Assembly (NCBI GenBank): GCA_046758865.1
Contig: JBHIBD010000035.1
Span: 1 to 21,405 of the forward strand
Length of the DNA: 21,405 bases
Source of the DNA: JBHIBD01 sp046758865
GTDB taxonomy: Bacteria; Planctomycetota; Brocadiia; Brocadiales; Bathyanammoxibiaceae
Direction of reading: 5' to 3'
The position numbers and the translations under genes were made by a program. Below are positions 1-7,336 of this stretch, one piece after another. Every line of letters starts with the position of its first letter. The first letter of the stretch is position 1. The notes under the pieces were generated by a model. That model made no database searches, had not been told where the DNA came from, and was given only the letters and a program-made list of their open reading frames with translations.

Positions 1-76
1 AATCAGGTATTGCCATTTTTTTATTATTAACAAGACCGACGCAAAAGTCGTTCCAATGTCTTGTGTAATTTCAAGT

Positions 77-130
77 TATAGCGGTCGAGCTTGCTCGACT
101 TACCTTAGCAAAGCAAGCTTTGCCGCTACA
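77..130. repeat. REPIN-like hairpin doublet, copy 1 (degenerate)
   Basis: The outer arms TAGCGG (79-84) and CCGCTA (123-128) are inverted. Between them lie two independent hairpins: GTCGAGC-TT-GCTCGAC (84-99) and GCAAAGC-AA-GCTTTGC (108-123). The architecture matches the elements at 7431-7494 and 21054-21116, but the left end reads ATAG instead of GTAG and the loops are only 2 nt. It lies in the region before hemC. Nothing else recognisable is seen in positions 1-183. Confidence 0.6.
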
Positions 131-183
131 ATGCCTCAGAATGCGATTTGGGTATTTTATAGAAGTCTCGATACGTATTAGAT

Positions 184-212
184 TTGAATTTCTTCCTAAA
201 TTCGTGTATTTT
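184..212 (+). promoter_or_regulatory. candidate sigma70-type promoter for hemC
   Basis: A -35-like TTGAAT (184-189) is separated by 17 nt from a -10-like TATTTT (207-212). It lies about 105 nt upstream of the chosen hemC start. This is a consensus match only. The region is AT-rich, so a chance match is possible. Confidence 0.35.
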
Positions 213-318
213 GGGATTGTAGCCCAAATAAAGGGGTGCTTCAAGGAGAAAGTCCTAAAGGGTGCTTTCCAGCGGCAGTTTTTCCCATTTTACGACTCTC
301 TATAGCGGGGAAGCTTTC

Positions 319-1284
319 GTGTCAAAAAAACGGATAGTTATTGGTTCAAGGGGAAGTAAACTGGCCATGACCCAGAGCCAGTGGGTAAAGACAAGGCTTG
401 AGGGGCTTCACTCAAACCTTGAAATAACCATCCAAAGAATCATCACCAAGGGTGACAAGATAACCGACGTTGCCCTATCCCGCATAGGTGGGAAGGGCCT
501 CTTCACCAAGGAATTAGAGGTGGCCCTGCAAGACGGACGGATAGATATGGCCATCCACAGCCTTAAAGACCTCCCAACCGAGCTTCCCGATGGGCTGGCG
601 CTCGGTGCAGTGCCTGAGAGGGAAGACCCGCACGACCTGCTGATAAGCAAAAATGATAGCAGCACGCTGGGCCACCTCCCCAAGGGAAGCAAACTGGGCA
701 CCAGTAGCCTCCGACGAAGGGCGCAGATACTATCCCTGAGGCCAGACCTAGAGGTGGTAGACCTTAGGGGAAATCTGGACACACGGCTCAGGAAGCTCGA
801 GACGACCGACCTGGACGCCATAATAGTGGCCAAGGCTGGCGTCATGCGGCTCGGTGCGTTTAGGAAAAATTTCTCCATTATACCCTTTGAGGAGGTAACG
901 CCCGCCGTAGGGCAGGGTGCACTGGGAATAGAAAGCCGAAAAGACGATGAAGAGATACAAGCCGTACTGGCCTCGATAGACCATCCCCCAACAAGGTATG
1001 TGGTAGAGGCGGAAAGGACACTGATGTTTGTGCTTGAAGGTGGCTGCCAGGTCCCCATCGGGGCTATCGGGCAGTGCACCGCGAATGGGACCCTGGAACT
1101 AGAGGCTGTAGTGTGCTCCTTGAACGGTTCAAAAGTTATAAGAAACAGACACTCAGGCCCCCCTGAAAGGGCAAGGGACATAGGCCAGACACTTGCACAC
1201 CGGCTACTAGACATGGGCGCCCGTGAGATTCTTAGGGAGATTCGTGAGGGGCTGGGTGGAGAGATAGGTCATAACGGGAATTAG
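319..1284 (+). CDS. hemC: Porphobilinogen deaminase (hydroxymethylbilane synthase)
   Basis: This cytoplasmic enzyme joins four porphobilinogen molecules into hydroxymethylbilane in tetrapyrrole (heme/siroheme) synthesis. From the GTG start the protein is 321 residues, close to the usual ~310. The N-terminal IGSRGSKLAMTQ motif is present. The catalytic aspartate is D84 in HSLKDLPTELPDG, and the dipyrromethane cofactor cysteine is C243 in GGCQVPIGA. The conserved VGQGALGIE stretch is at about 197-205. I chose GTG 319 over the in-frame ATG at 262 because GGGGAAG (307-313) sits 5 nt upstream and homology to the family begins at about residue 5 from this start; the upstream extension (SSGSFSHFTTLYSG) looks non-native. 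No hemD or hemB is adjacent. mobB follows after a 62-nt gap on the same strand. Family assignment is very secure. Confidence 0.97.
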   Translation: MSKKRIVIGSRGSKLAMTQSQWVKTRLEGLHSNLEITIQRIITKGDKITDVALSRIGGKGLFTKELEVALQDGRIDMAIHSLKDLPTELPDGLALGAVPEREDPHDLLISKNDSSTLGHLPKGSKLGTSSLRRRAQILSLRPDLEVVDLRGNLDTRLRKLETTDLDAIIVAKAGVMRLGAFRKNFSIIPFEEVTPAVGQGALGIESRKDDEEIQAVLASIDHPPTRYVVEAERTLMFVLEGGCQVPIGAIGQCTANGTLELEAVVCSLNGSKVIRNRHSGPPERARDIGQTLAHRLLDMGAREILREIREGLGGEIGHNGN

Positions 1285-1346
1285 ACCGCAAGGACGCCCG
1301 TCAAATTCTTGGAGACCCTTCGTTCACCAAAATTATATAACATAAA

Positions 1347-1862
1347 GTGAATAGCCACAGAAATATCCCTGTTGTATCCATTATTGGAGATAAAAAAAGC
1401 GGAAAGACCACCCTCATCGAGGAACTGGTGTCCACATTTAAAAAAGAGGGCCACAGGGTGGGAGTGCTGAAGTACGCCCTGCGGGAGTTCCAGATAGACC
1501 ATGAGGGAAAGGATACCTATCGTTTCTACCACTCAGGGGCAGACGCCGTCGGCATCACCTCCCACAATAAGATGGCATTTATCAAGAGGATAAAGTCGCC
1601 ACCACCAGTGGATAAATTCCTGGAGAGCCTCTTCTCAGATGCAGACCTAGTGCTTCTGGAGGGTTATAAGGGATATGAGTACCCAAGAATCTGCCTGATA
1701 ATGCCTGGCAAAGGACTTGTGGAGGCCAAACCACCATCGAGTAATAAAGACTGCCCTGTCCTCAGAATAAACGTTTCAGGTGAGGAGAACCCCATTTCCC
1801 CTAAGGTCCTACAAGAGGCCTTGAGTTTCGTAAGACAAATAATAGAAAGGCCTTGTTGGTAG
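1347..1862 (+). CDS. mobB: Molybdopterin-guanine dinucleotide biosynthesis protein B (MobB)
   Basis: MobB is a P-loop GTP-binding protein that helps MobA attach GMP to molybdopterin, giving the bis-MGD cofactor of DMSO-reductase-family enzymes such as nitrate reductase and formate dehydrogenase. The 171-residue protein has a Walker A motif GDKKSGKT (14-21). The family block IDHEGKDTYRFYHSGADAV (50-68) corresponds to the usual FDxDxPGKDSxxxxxAGA. A Walker B-like strand LVLLEGYKG lies at 101-109. The start is GTG at 1347 with only a weak ribosome site. No mobA or molybdoenzyme gene is in view. It lies between hemC and an iron-sulfur flavoprotein on the same strand, so a shared redox-enzyme maturation theme is possible but is inference. 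Confidence 0.9.
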   Translation: MNSHRNIPVVSIIGDKKSGKTTLIEELVSTFKKEGHRVGVLKYALREFQIDHEGKDTYRFYHSGADAVGITSHNKMAFIKRIKSPPPVDKFLESLFSDADLVLLEGYKGYEYPRICLIMPGKGLVEAKPPSSNKDCPVLRINVSGEENPISPKVLQEALSFVRQIIERPCW

Positions 1863-2119
1863 GGTATTTTGTTTAGGCAAAAATTTGTTGCGTAGGGCAC
1901 TCTGTTTCTGTATATTGCTGTACCCTAAAAAGTAATGTATATGGCAGGCCTACCTCACCACCAGAGATTGATTTGCCTTTTGTGGGTCGAACTGTGGCAT
2001 CGCACGACCTCAAGGCCTGCTTCAGGTGAGATGAAATAAGCCCCTACAGTGGTTATTTGCGGCACCAGAACGCGGTGTCTTGTAGAGCTCTCATAAACTT
2101 CTGAAGAAAGAGGTAGATT
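1863..2119 (+). other. 257-nt leader before the flavoprotein gene, with possible pseudoknot
   Basis: No ORF of interest lies here. The region contains GCAGGCCT (1944-1951), CTCACC (1954-1959), AGGCCTGC (2013-2020) and GGTGAG (2025-2030). The first pairs with the third and the second with the fourth, an interleaved order that would form an H-type pseudoknot in RNA. It does not match any riboswitch I know. A ribosome site AGAGGT precedes ATG 2120. Confidence 0.3.
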
Positions 2120-3826
2120 ATGGGTGAAATGCGGATGCCTCCCTGCCAGCAGGCTTGTCCCAGCCGTACTAACGTTTCCAAATATATTCGGCTTATTCTG
2201 GAGGGCGATCTCTATGGAGCATGGAAGGTCAACCGGGCAACTAATGTCTTCCCTAGCATCTGCGGTCGGGTCTGCGTTCACTACTGCGAAGGTGCCTGCA
2301 AGAGGCAAAACATCAAGCCCAGGGATGGGGAATCTCTCTCCACGGGGCCAGTGGCTATCAGGGGACTAAAGAGGTTTATAACCGACCATCTCCCCCCTGA
2401 TTACGCAAAGAGGTTCCTGGATGAAACCCTGCCCATAAAGAAGAACAACAAGGCCGTAGCCGTGATAGGTTCTGGTCCCGCCGGGCTTACCATCGCAAAT
2501 GACCTTACACTATCTGGCTGTGAGGTGGTAGTATTCGAGGCCCTGCCTGAGCCAGGTGGGATGCTAAGGGTCGGCATTCCACCCTACCGTCTGCCCACGG
2601 AAGTACTAATGGATGAGATAGACCTGCTAAGGAAACTAGGAATAAAAATAAGGCTCAACTCCGTCCTGGGCAGGGACGTAATCTTAGAGGACCTGAGAAA
2701 GGGCTTTGATGCCGTGTTCGTAGCTATTGGTGCCCACAGACCCAAGCTCATGAAGGTCAAGGGTGAACACCTGGAAGGGGTCTTCCCGGGAATCACCTTT
2801 CTCAGGAGGCTCAGCCTGGGCGAGGCTGTGGAGGTTAAGGGCAAGACAATTGCCGTAATTGGGGGCGGTTTTACTGCAGCCGATGCAGCCAGGAGTGCCC
2901 TTAGGCTGGGGGCCAAGACCTTTATCCTCTACCGAAGGGGCAAGGAAGAGATGCCTATTGACGACCTGGAGCAGGTGGCCCTCCTTAAGGAGGATATACC
3001 CACCTATTATTTGACGTCTCCTGTAGAGATAATAAGCCATGACAGTAGAAAGGTAGCCAGGCTGAAATGTGTGAAAATGGAGCTGAGAGAGCCAGAGGAG
3101 ACAAAGTCTCGGAAAGACCGCAGACGGGTACCAGTACCCATCTCAGGCAGTGAGTTTGAGATAAGGGCTGATATAGTAATACCGGCCGTCGCCCAGGAAC
3201 CCGACCTTTCTATCTTTCCTGAGAACTTCAAAATCAACCCCAAAGACTACACGACTGGCATGGAGGGGGTGTTTGCGGGAGGTGACTTCCTCACTGGCAC
3301 CACCACCGACGTCATAAAGGTCATCGGCCAAGCCCACGATGTTTCACGTGAGATACTCAAGTTTCTTGGTCAGGAGCACAGGTTACCTGGCGTACCCCTA
3401 AAACTGAAGAGGATAGACCACGCCCCCTGGTATCATGAGGACCCAGAAAAGCTCCACAGAGAGAAGGTCTACGGTGGCTGGCTGGGTATCCATAAGAGGG
3501 GTTTTCAAGAGGTAGAGGAGGGTATGAATTGGGAGCTTGCCGCTTACGAGGCCTCCAGGTGCCTGCAATGTGACTTCTTTGCAGAGATAGACAAGGGTGA
3601 GGCCTGCCATCGCTGTGGAAGGTGCGTGGAGAGCTGCTATCAGGGGGCACTGGAGCTGGTGTATAAAGAACTTCCCCCTGGCCACCCTGGGGCCTGGTTC
3701 AACAACGGCCACTGGCAAACCGACGAGACCTCAGAGGTCGTCAATAATCCAGAACTCTGCGTCCAGTGCGGCGTCTGTCTGCGGGCATGCCCTAACCAGT
3801 GCATATCCTTTGTCAGCTATGGGTGA
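2120..3826 (+). CDS. NAD(P)-dependent FAD/Fe-S oxidoreductase, GltD-like, with C-terminal 2x[4Fe-4S] ferredoxin domain
   Basis: This 568-residue soluble protein belongs to the glutamate synthase small-subunit (GltD) superfamily, which passes electrons between NAD(P)H, FAD and Fe-S clusters. The N-terminal dihydroprymidine-dehydrogenase-like Fe-S domain has C9, C13, C48, C52, C56 and C60. An FAD dinucleotide fold VAVIGSGPAG is at 113-122, and a second NAD(P)-binding fold IAVIGGGFTAADA is at 244-256. The terminal FAD motif GVFAGGDFLTGTTT is at 383-396. RCLQC at 480-484 is followed by two ferredoxin motifs: C496/C499/C502/C506 and C547/C550/C553/C557. The first lacks the usual proline after its last cysteine. 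ATG 2120 has AGAGGT upstream. The true substrate cannot be read from sequence. No gltA is adjacent, so it is probably not the glutamate synthase beta subunit; such proteins often serve as electron-bifurcating or ferredoxin-NAD(P) modules. Confidence 0.88.
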   Translation: MGEMRMPPCQQACPSRTNVSKYIRLILEGDLYGAWKVNRATNVFPSICGRVCVHYCEGACKRQNIKPRDGESLSTGPVAIRGLKRFITDHLPPDYAKRFLDETLPIKKNNKAVAVIGSGPAGLTIANDLTLSGCEVVVFEALPEPGGMLRVGIPPYRLPTEVLMDEIDLLRKLGIKIRLNSVLGRDVILEDLRKGFDAVFVAIGAHRPKLMKVKGEHLEGVFPGITFLRRLSLGEAVEVKGKTIAVIGGGFTAADAARSALRLGAKTFILYRRGKEEMPIDDLEQVALLKEDIPTYYLTSPVEIISHDSRKVARLKCVKMELREPEETKSRKDRRRVPVPISGSEFEIRADIVIPAVAQEPDLSIFPENFKINPKDYTTGMEGVFAGGDFLTGTTTDVIKVIGQAHDVSREILKFLGQEHRLPGVPLKLKRIDHAPWYHEDPEKLHREKVYGGWLGIHKRGFQEVEEGMNWELAAYEASRCLQCDFFAEIDKGEACHRCGRCVESCYQGALELVYKELPPGHPGAWFNNGHWQTDETSEVVNNPELCVQCGVCLRACPNQCISFVSYG

Positions 3827-3992
3827 TGTGATTGAGAAATATTTAAGCACAAATCTTGGGCAAATTTGGCACTAAAGAAGGCACAAGCGTAAATATCTTA
3901 TCAGGCCTTTTTCCCCTTTTCACATGGGGTCGGCAGGAGGTGGGAATTTATTTCCTTTCACCATTCTACTCATCTCCTTAAAATTGTTGGCC

Positions 3993-4155
3993 CTAATGAA
4001 GCTGGCCTTCCAAAGCCTTAAAGCGTCTTATGGCCTCCCGTTTACTCTCAAACTTGCCGTCTCTATGGATGCCAAAGGTACGGAAAAAGTTCTGCCCTAT
4101 CCCTTGAGTTCCACAAAAAATTCTACATCACCCACATGCTCACTGGGAGAGATTC
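3993..4155 (-). pseudogene. degenerate fragment of an unknown small protein
   Basis: Read on the minus strand, one frame gives SEHVGDVEFFVELKG then a stop. An adjacent frame continues IGQNFFRTFGIHRDGKF and ends KALEGQLH before a stop at 3995-3993. The two pieces join into a plausible charged, mixed helix/strand protein tail, and no start codon is visible upstream. I do not recognise the family. The reading could be chance. The plus-strand ORF over the same region (3924-4160) has less protein-like composition and no ribosome site. Confidence 0.3.
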
Positions 4156-4163
4156 TTTAGGTT

Positions 4164-4170
4164 GGAGGAG
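4164..4170 (+). promoter_or_regulatory. strong ribosome-binding site that decides the start of the coiled-coil gene
   Basis: GGAGGAG lies 6 nt before ATG 4177. An in-frame TTG at 4162 overlaps this site and is therefore unlikely to be the start. Confidence 0.7.
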
Positions 4171-4176
4171 ATAAAA

Positions 4177-4503
4177 ATGCAATCGAAGTTAAATAAAAGA
4201 AAGGCGAAGCTCGAAGAGACGAAGGCACGTATCGAATCCAAGCTGGCGGCCGCAAAGGAAAAAGACGATAACATATTAGCAAAGGCTAGAGAGAAATTAG
4301 AGCTTCTGAAGGCCAGGGACCCTGGGAGGGCTGCTTCATTCGAGCAGCAAGCCAAGGAATTAGAGGCCAAACTGGCTGCTAAGGCATCCGTAAGGGAGGC
4401 TAAGGCAAAAGACAAGATCGAAAGAGAAGAACGCAAGCTGGCAGAGCTAGAAGAGAAGACAAAGGCAACGTGTTCGGAAGAGGGTGTTTGCAAAGTCGAT
4501 TAG
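4177..4503 (+). CDS. small charged coiled-coil protein of unknown function
   Basis: The predicted protein has 108 residues from ATG 4177, chosen because of the Shine-Dalgarno sequence GGAGGAG six bases upstream. It is almost entirely Lys/Glu/Ala/Leu-rich, with heptad-like spacing across residues 4-95 (for example KLNKRKAKLEETKARIESKL), so a long coiled coil is expected. There is no signal peptide, membrane segment or known domain. The C-terminus departs from the pattern: TCSEEGVCKVD has two cysteines, C99 and C105, which could form a disulfide or bind metal. It sits alone between the flavoprotein and rtcA, with about 170 nt of non-coding sequence before rtcA. I do not recognise a family, and low-complexity composition makes distant similarity unreliable. 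The strong ribosome site supports a real gene. Confidence 0.7.
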   Translation: MQSKLNKRKAKLEETKARIESKLAAAKEKDDNILAKAREKLELLKARDPGRAASFEQQAKELEAKLAAKASVREAKAKDKIEREERKLAELEEKTKATCSEEGVCKVD

Positions 4504-4671
4504 AAATAATTTCTTGACTGCCCACAAAGTTGCTGTAGAAGTAAAGACACCCGGAAAAAAGCCGCATTTACCATGTGCTTTACGGCAAAACCCTTCATAA
4601 CATAATCAAGGTAATGGGCAAGTGGCAGGATTGTTCTTGAAAGTGGAGATTAAGGCCTCCCTAAAAACACC

Positions 4672-5718
4672 ATGCGTCCCCTCAGGATCGACGGCTCATT
4701 CGGGGAGGGTGGGGGACAGATATTACGTACCTCTCTGACCCTCTCTGCCATAACCGGCACACCCTTTGAGATATTTAACATCCGCGCAGGGAGAAAAGCC
4801 CCTGGTCTGAGGCCCCAGCACCTTCAGGCCGTAAGGGCCATCCAACAGGTCTCTGGCGCCAGTGTAAAGGGGGTCGAGGTTGGCTCGGAGTCCGTCACCT
4901 TCACACCAGGTAGCATAAACCCCGGGGAATATCGGTTTGAAATAGGCACCGCAGGCTCCGTGTCGCTAGTGCTCCAGACCATATTCCTCCCGCTTGCGCT
5001 TTTAAGTACGACCAAAAAACACTCAAAGATACACATCCTGGGCGGCACCCACGTGCCGTGGAGCCCCTGCTTCCACTACCTGAAGCTCCAGTGGCTTAGA
5101 TATATTGAGAGATTAGGACTCGATGCACACATTGAGATGCCAAGGGCGGGGTTCTATCCTCGAGGCGGGGGTGAGATAGTCATAGAGATTTCACCAGCAG
5201 GGGATATAAAACCGCTAACATTAGAAGAAAGGGGCCCACTTAGAGGGATAAGCGGAATCTCTGCAGTAGGCAACCTCCCCGAACACATCCTCCGACGGCA
5301 GAGGGAGCAGGCAGAAAGGAGGCTCGCCAAGGGAGGTGTCACCTGCCCGCTAGATATAAAAGAAGAGAAGATGCCCGCCACCGGCCAGGGCACCATGTTG
5401 TTACTGTTAGGCGAGTTTGAGCACTCACAGTGCTGCTACTACGGTCTGGGTGCCATAGGTAAGCGCGCCGAGGCGGTGGCAGACGAGGCAGTGGACGGAC
5501 TGTTCAGCTTTCTGAAGACAGAAGGGGTGATAGACGAGCATCTGGCCGACCAATTGGTACTCCCACTTGCCCTATCCAAAGAATCCTCCCGTTTTGTCAC
5601 GCCCAAGGTCACCCAGCACCTCATGACAAATATAGAGGTAATAAAAAAATTCCTGCCCGTGAGGATAGAGGTGGAGGATATGGGAGATAAGGGTGGTGTG
5701 GTGAGTATTTCCAGATAA
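4672..5718 (+). CDS. rtcA: RNA 3'-terminal phosphate cyclase
   Basis: RtcA converts an RNA 3'-phosphate to a 2',3'-cyclic phosphate through an enzyme-AMP intermediate, in RNA repair or processing in the cytoplasm. The 348-residue length is typical. Family motifs are IDGSFGEGGGQILRTSL (6-22), ARKAPGL-like GRKAPGLRPQHL (40-51), and the glycine-rich AGFYPRGGGE (159-168). LADQLVLPLAL spans 291-301, and the adenylated histidine is H316 in VTQHLMTNIEV. The ATG at 4672 has only a weak ribosome site. In enterobacteria rtcA pairs with the ligase rtcB and regulator rtcR; neither is here, and the flanking genes are unrelated. Assignment is secure, physiological role unknown. Confidence 0.96.
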   Translation: MRPLRIDGSFGEGGGQILRTSLTLSAITGTPFEIFNIRAGRKAPGLRPQHLQAVRAIQQVSGASVKGVEVGSESVTFTPGSINPGEYRFEIGTAGSVSLVLQTIFLPLALLSTTKKHSKIHILGGTHVPWSPCFHYLKLQWLRYIERLGLDAHIEMPRAGFYPRGGGEIVIEISPAGDIKPLTLEERGPLRGISGISAVGNLPEHILRRQREQAERRLAKGGVTCPLDIKEEKMPATGQGTMLLLLGEFEHSQCCYYGLGAIGKRAEAVADEAVDGLFSFLKTEGVIDEHLADQLVLPLALSKESSRFVTPKVTQHLMTNIEVIKKFLPVRIEVEDMGDKGGVVSISR

Positions 5719-5830
5719 CAAAAAGTGGCGCAAACATTTGTCTGACTCAAGTGTTTTCACACATTTACATTGTCAAGAAGAATCTCTATAAATTTATATA
5801 TACAACATATTGACAAAACTGCCCTATATA

Positions 5831-5916
5831 TTAAACTTAAGTCAACTTATAGTAGCACCTTGTTGAAACTGTGACAAGAAATTTTTGAAATGTGTGTTAA
5901 ACTCTAGTAAACTTAT
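5831..5916 (+). promoter_or_regulatory. operator-like direct repeats upstream of the toxin-antitoxin genes
   Basis: Two imperfect direct copies share 17 of 20 bases: TTAAACTTAAGTCAACTTAT (5831-5850) and TTAAACTCTAGTAAACTTAT (5897-5916), spaced 66 nt start to start. The second copy overlaps the -10 of a candidate promoter: TTGAAA (5885-5890), 17 nt, TAAACT (5908-5913). Type II antitoxins commonly autoregulate through repeats of this kind, so an operator role is plausible. The surrounding sequence is very AT-rich, which raises the chance background. Confidence 0.4.
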
Positions 5917-5975
5917 CTAAGATGCTTTGTTATTTTAGAAGCTCTATTTAGCGTCAACAAATAAAGGTAAAACAA

Positions 5976-6548
5976 ATGTTAGACAAAAATACACAAATTG
6001 TTAAATTTATTGTTGAACGGCTTTCAAGAAAAGTTGGCCGAGTTTACCTCTTAAAATTGGTTTACTTAGGAGATTATTTTAGTCACAGGCTTCTGGGAAA
6101 ACCTGTATCTAGTTTCCGTTACATTCTGTACGAACACGGCCCCTTTGACAAGAAATTTTATGATTGTATCTCTAAGCTTAAAGAAGCAGACTTGATTCGT
6201 GAAGAACAAGTGTGTTTTCCCGCATACCAAGGATATCATTTCCATGATGTTCCTAAGGCAATGAAATTCGATTTATCCAACTCGGAAAGGTATATTCTAG
6301 AATTTGTAATCAGAACGTTTGGCAAGGTGAGCTTGGACGATTTACTTGAAGAAATCGTATACAAAACAGAGCCTATGGTTGAAGCTATTGGAAAAAAAGC
6401 CTATGGTTCGGAACTGGACATGGATCAAGTAAATTATCGTGACAAAGAAATGTACCAAGGATTAAATCCCGAAGATATAATTGAGGGAGAAAAGGCAATC
6501 GCAGAAGGTAGAATATGCTCTTTAGACGAGTTCTTTAGTGCCATATAA
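5976..6548 (+). CDS. Panacea (SocA/GepA, DUF4065-type) antitoxin
   Basis: The 190-residue protein carries a Panacea domain at about residues 5-135, recognisable by YLLKLVYLGDYF (24-35), GKPVSSFRYILYEHGPFDKKFYD (41-63) and the loop up to ADLI (71-74). Panacea proteins act as antitoxins of many unrelated toxins, as in SocAB. The tail IIEGEKAIAEGRICSLDEFF (168-187) resembles the toxin-binding tails of RelB/Phd-type antitoxins. ATG 5976 has AAAGGT 7 nt upstream. The toxin gene starts inside the end of this one (11-nt overlap), implying coupled translation. Base composition is clearly more AT-rich than hemC or rtcA, suggesting horizontal acquisition. The domain call is from motif recognition. Confidence 0.82.
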   Translation: MLDKNTQIVKFIVERLSRKVGRVYLLKLVYLGDYFSHRLLGKPVSSFRYILYEHGPFDKKFYDCISKLKEADLIREEQVCFPAYQGYHFHDVPKAMKFDLSNSERYILEFVIRTFGKVSLDDLLEEIVYKTEPMVEAIGKKAYGSELDMDQVNYRDKEMYQGLNPEDIIEGEKAIAEGRICSLDEFFSAI

Positions 6549-6816
6549 AGTAGAGATAGCTACAACAGAAGCAAATCACCGTTTTCTCGCCAGGCTTCCA
6601 GCAAATATTTTCCCCAAGCTTAAAAAACAACTTGAATTACTGGGTAAGCACCCTTACTTAGGTAGAAGCGTGGATGCTCCCGTTTCCTGTTATCTCTACA
6701 GTTTTAATATAACCCATGAGGACTTAACCTATAAGTTTGTTGTTTCTTACAAAATAGACGAAGGAAGTGAGACAATATTTATAACGAGTTTTGGCCGGGA
6801 AACTAGGTTGGACTAA
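6538..6816 (+). CDS. RelE/ParE-superfamily toxin
   Basis: The 92-residue protein begins at GTG 6538, overlapping the antitoxin by 11 nt. The pattern is that of the RelE/ParE fold: an N-terminal strand (YKVEIAT, 3-9), two helices (ANHRFLARLPANIFPKLKKQ, 12-31), the turn HPYLGRSV (38-45), then three strands ending in LTYKFVVSYKID (63-74) and TIFITSFGRETR (79-90). Members are either ribosome-dependent mRNA interferases or gyrase poisons. Possible catalytic residues (R43, K66, R87, R90) are present, but I cannot say which activity applies. The antitoxin-first order with overlap is standard for type II modules. It could also be a YafQ/HigB-type toxin. Confidence 0.78.
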   Translation: MPYKVEIATTEANHRFLARLPANIFPKLKKQLELLGKHPYLGRSVDAPVSCYLYSFNITHEDLTYKFVVSYKIDEGSETIFITSFGRETRLD

Positions 6817-6852
6817 GGACTCGCTTCTACAAGGGCCAATCCATAAATAACG

Positions 6853-7299
6853 TCACGGGACCTCGGAGGTCTCCTCGCCCTTCAACTGCTCTAACCGCGG
6901 CTTACCCAGGCGCGCACGCATCCGTGGCATCACATGGCCGAGGATAAATATAACCGGTTTCTTTTGATACTGGGGCTGCTCCATATAAATCCTTGTAACA
7001 AGGCCGCTCATATCCGCAACAGTCAGATTCATCAGCCCGTCCAGCATCTCCTTGGCATCCTTATCCACAGTGTTCAAGAGCATAAGGGTGTCTATCACAC
7101 CGCGCACGTAGGATTCTCTTATGGCCTTTTCCTCTCGGGTGATCTGTTCTTTAAGTTCCTCCGCTTCCTCGGCACCCTGGGGCATCTTAAACTGGCTGGC
7201 ATAGAACCAATCATAAGAGGTCATCCACATGGCCGCAAAACACGGACGAGGCGCAGTAATTATAATGACCATTAAACCCAATATTGTCAGCGTCTTCAT
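6853..7299 (-). CDS. exported protein of unknown function
   Basis: The 148-residue protein starts at ATG 7299, chosen because GGGAGGG lies 3 nt upstream; a GTG at 7311 would overlap that ribosome site. Residues 1-22 form a signal peptide (MKTLTILGLMVIIITAP) with likely cleavage after CFA. The mature part is helical: acidic residues 42-60, then YVRGVIDTLMLLNTVDKDA (64-82), a loop, and LVTRIYMEQPQYQKKPVIFIL (100-120). The YVxGxxD plus PV..VI pattern is reminiscent of periplasmic Rap1a/Tai-like small helical proteins, but this is a weak resemblance. It converges on the toxin gene (36-nt gap). A MITE-like element lies upstream from 7337. Confidence 0.7.
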   Translation of the reverse strand: MKTLTILGLMVIIITAPRPCFAAMWMTSYDWFYASQFKMPQGAEEAEELKEQITREEKAIRESYVRGVIDTLMLLNTVDKDAKEMLDGLMNLTVADMSGLVTRIYMEQPQYQKKPVIFILGHVMPRMRARLGKPRLEQLKGEETSEVP

Positions 7300-7336
7300 A
7301 ATCCCTCCCACAAATTTCTACCACAAAACACGTTAG

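Noticed and set aside
120..305. 61-codon plus-strand ORF before hemC
   Set aside because: No ribosome site, starts inside the repeat doublet and overlaps the hemC promoter region.
408..1214. 268-codon minus-strand ORF opposite hemC
   Set aside because: It is a shadow of the secure hemC frame; Ser/Arg/Pro-rich with no ribosome site or recognisable domain.
3924..4160. 78-codon plus-strand ORF
   Set aside because: No ribosome site and unnatural composition; the minus-strand reading here looks more protein-like.
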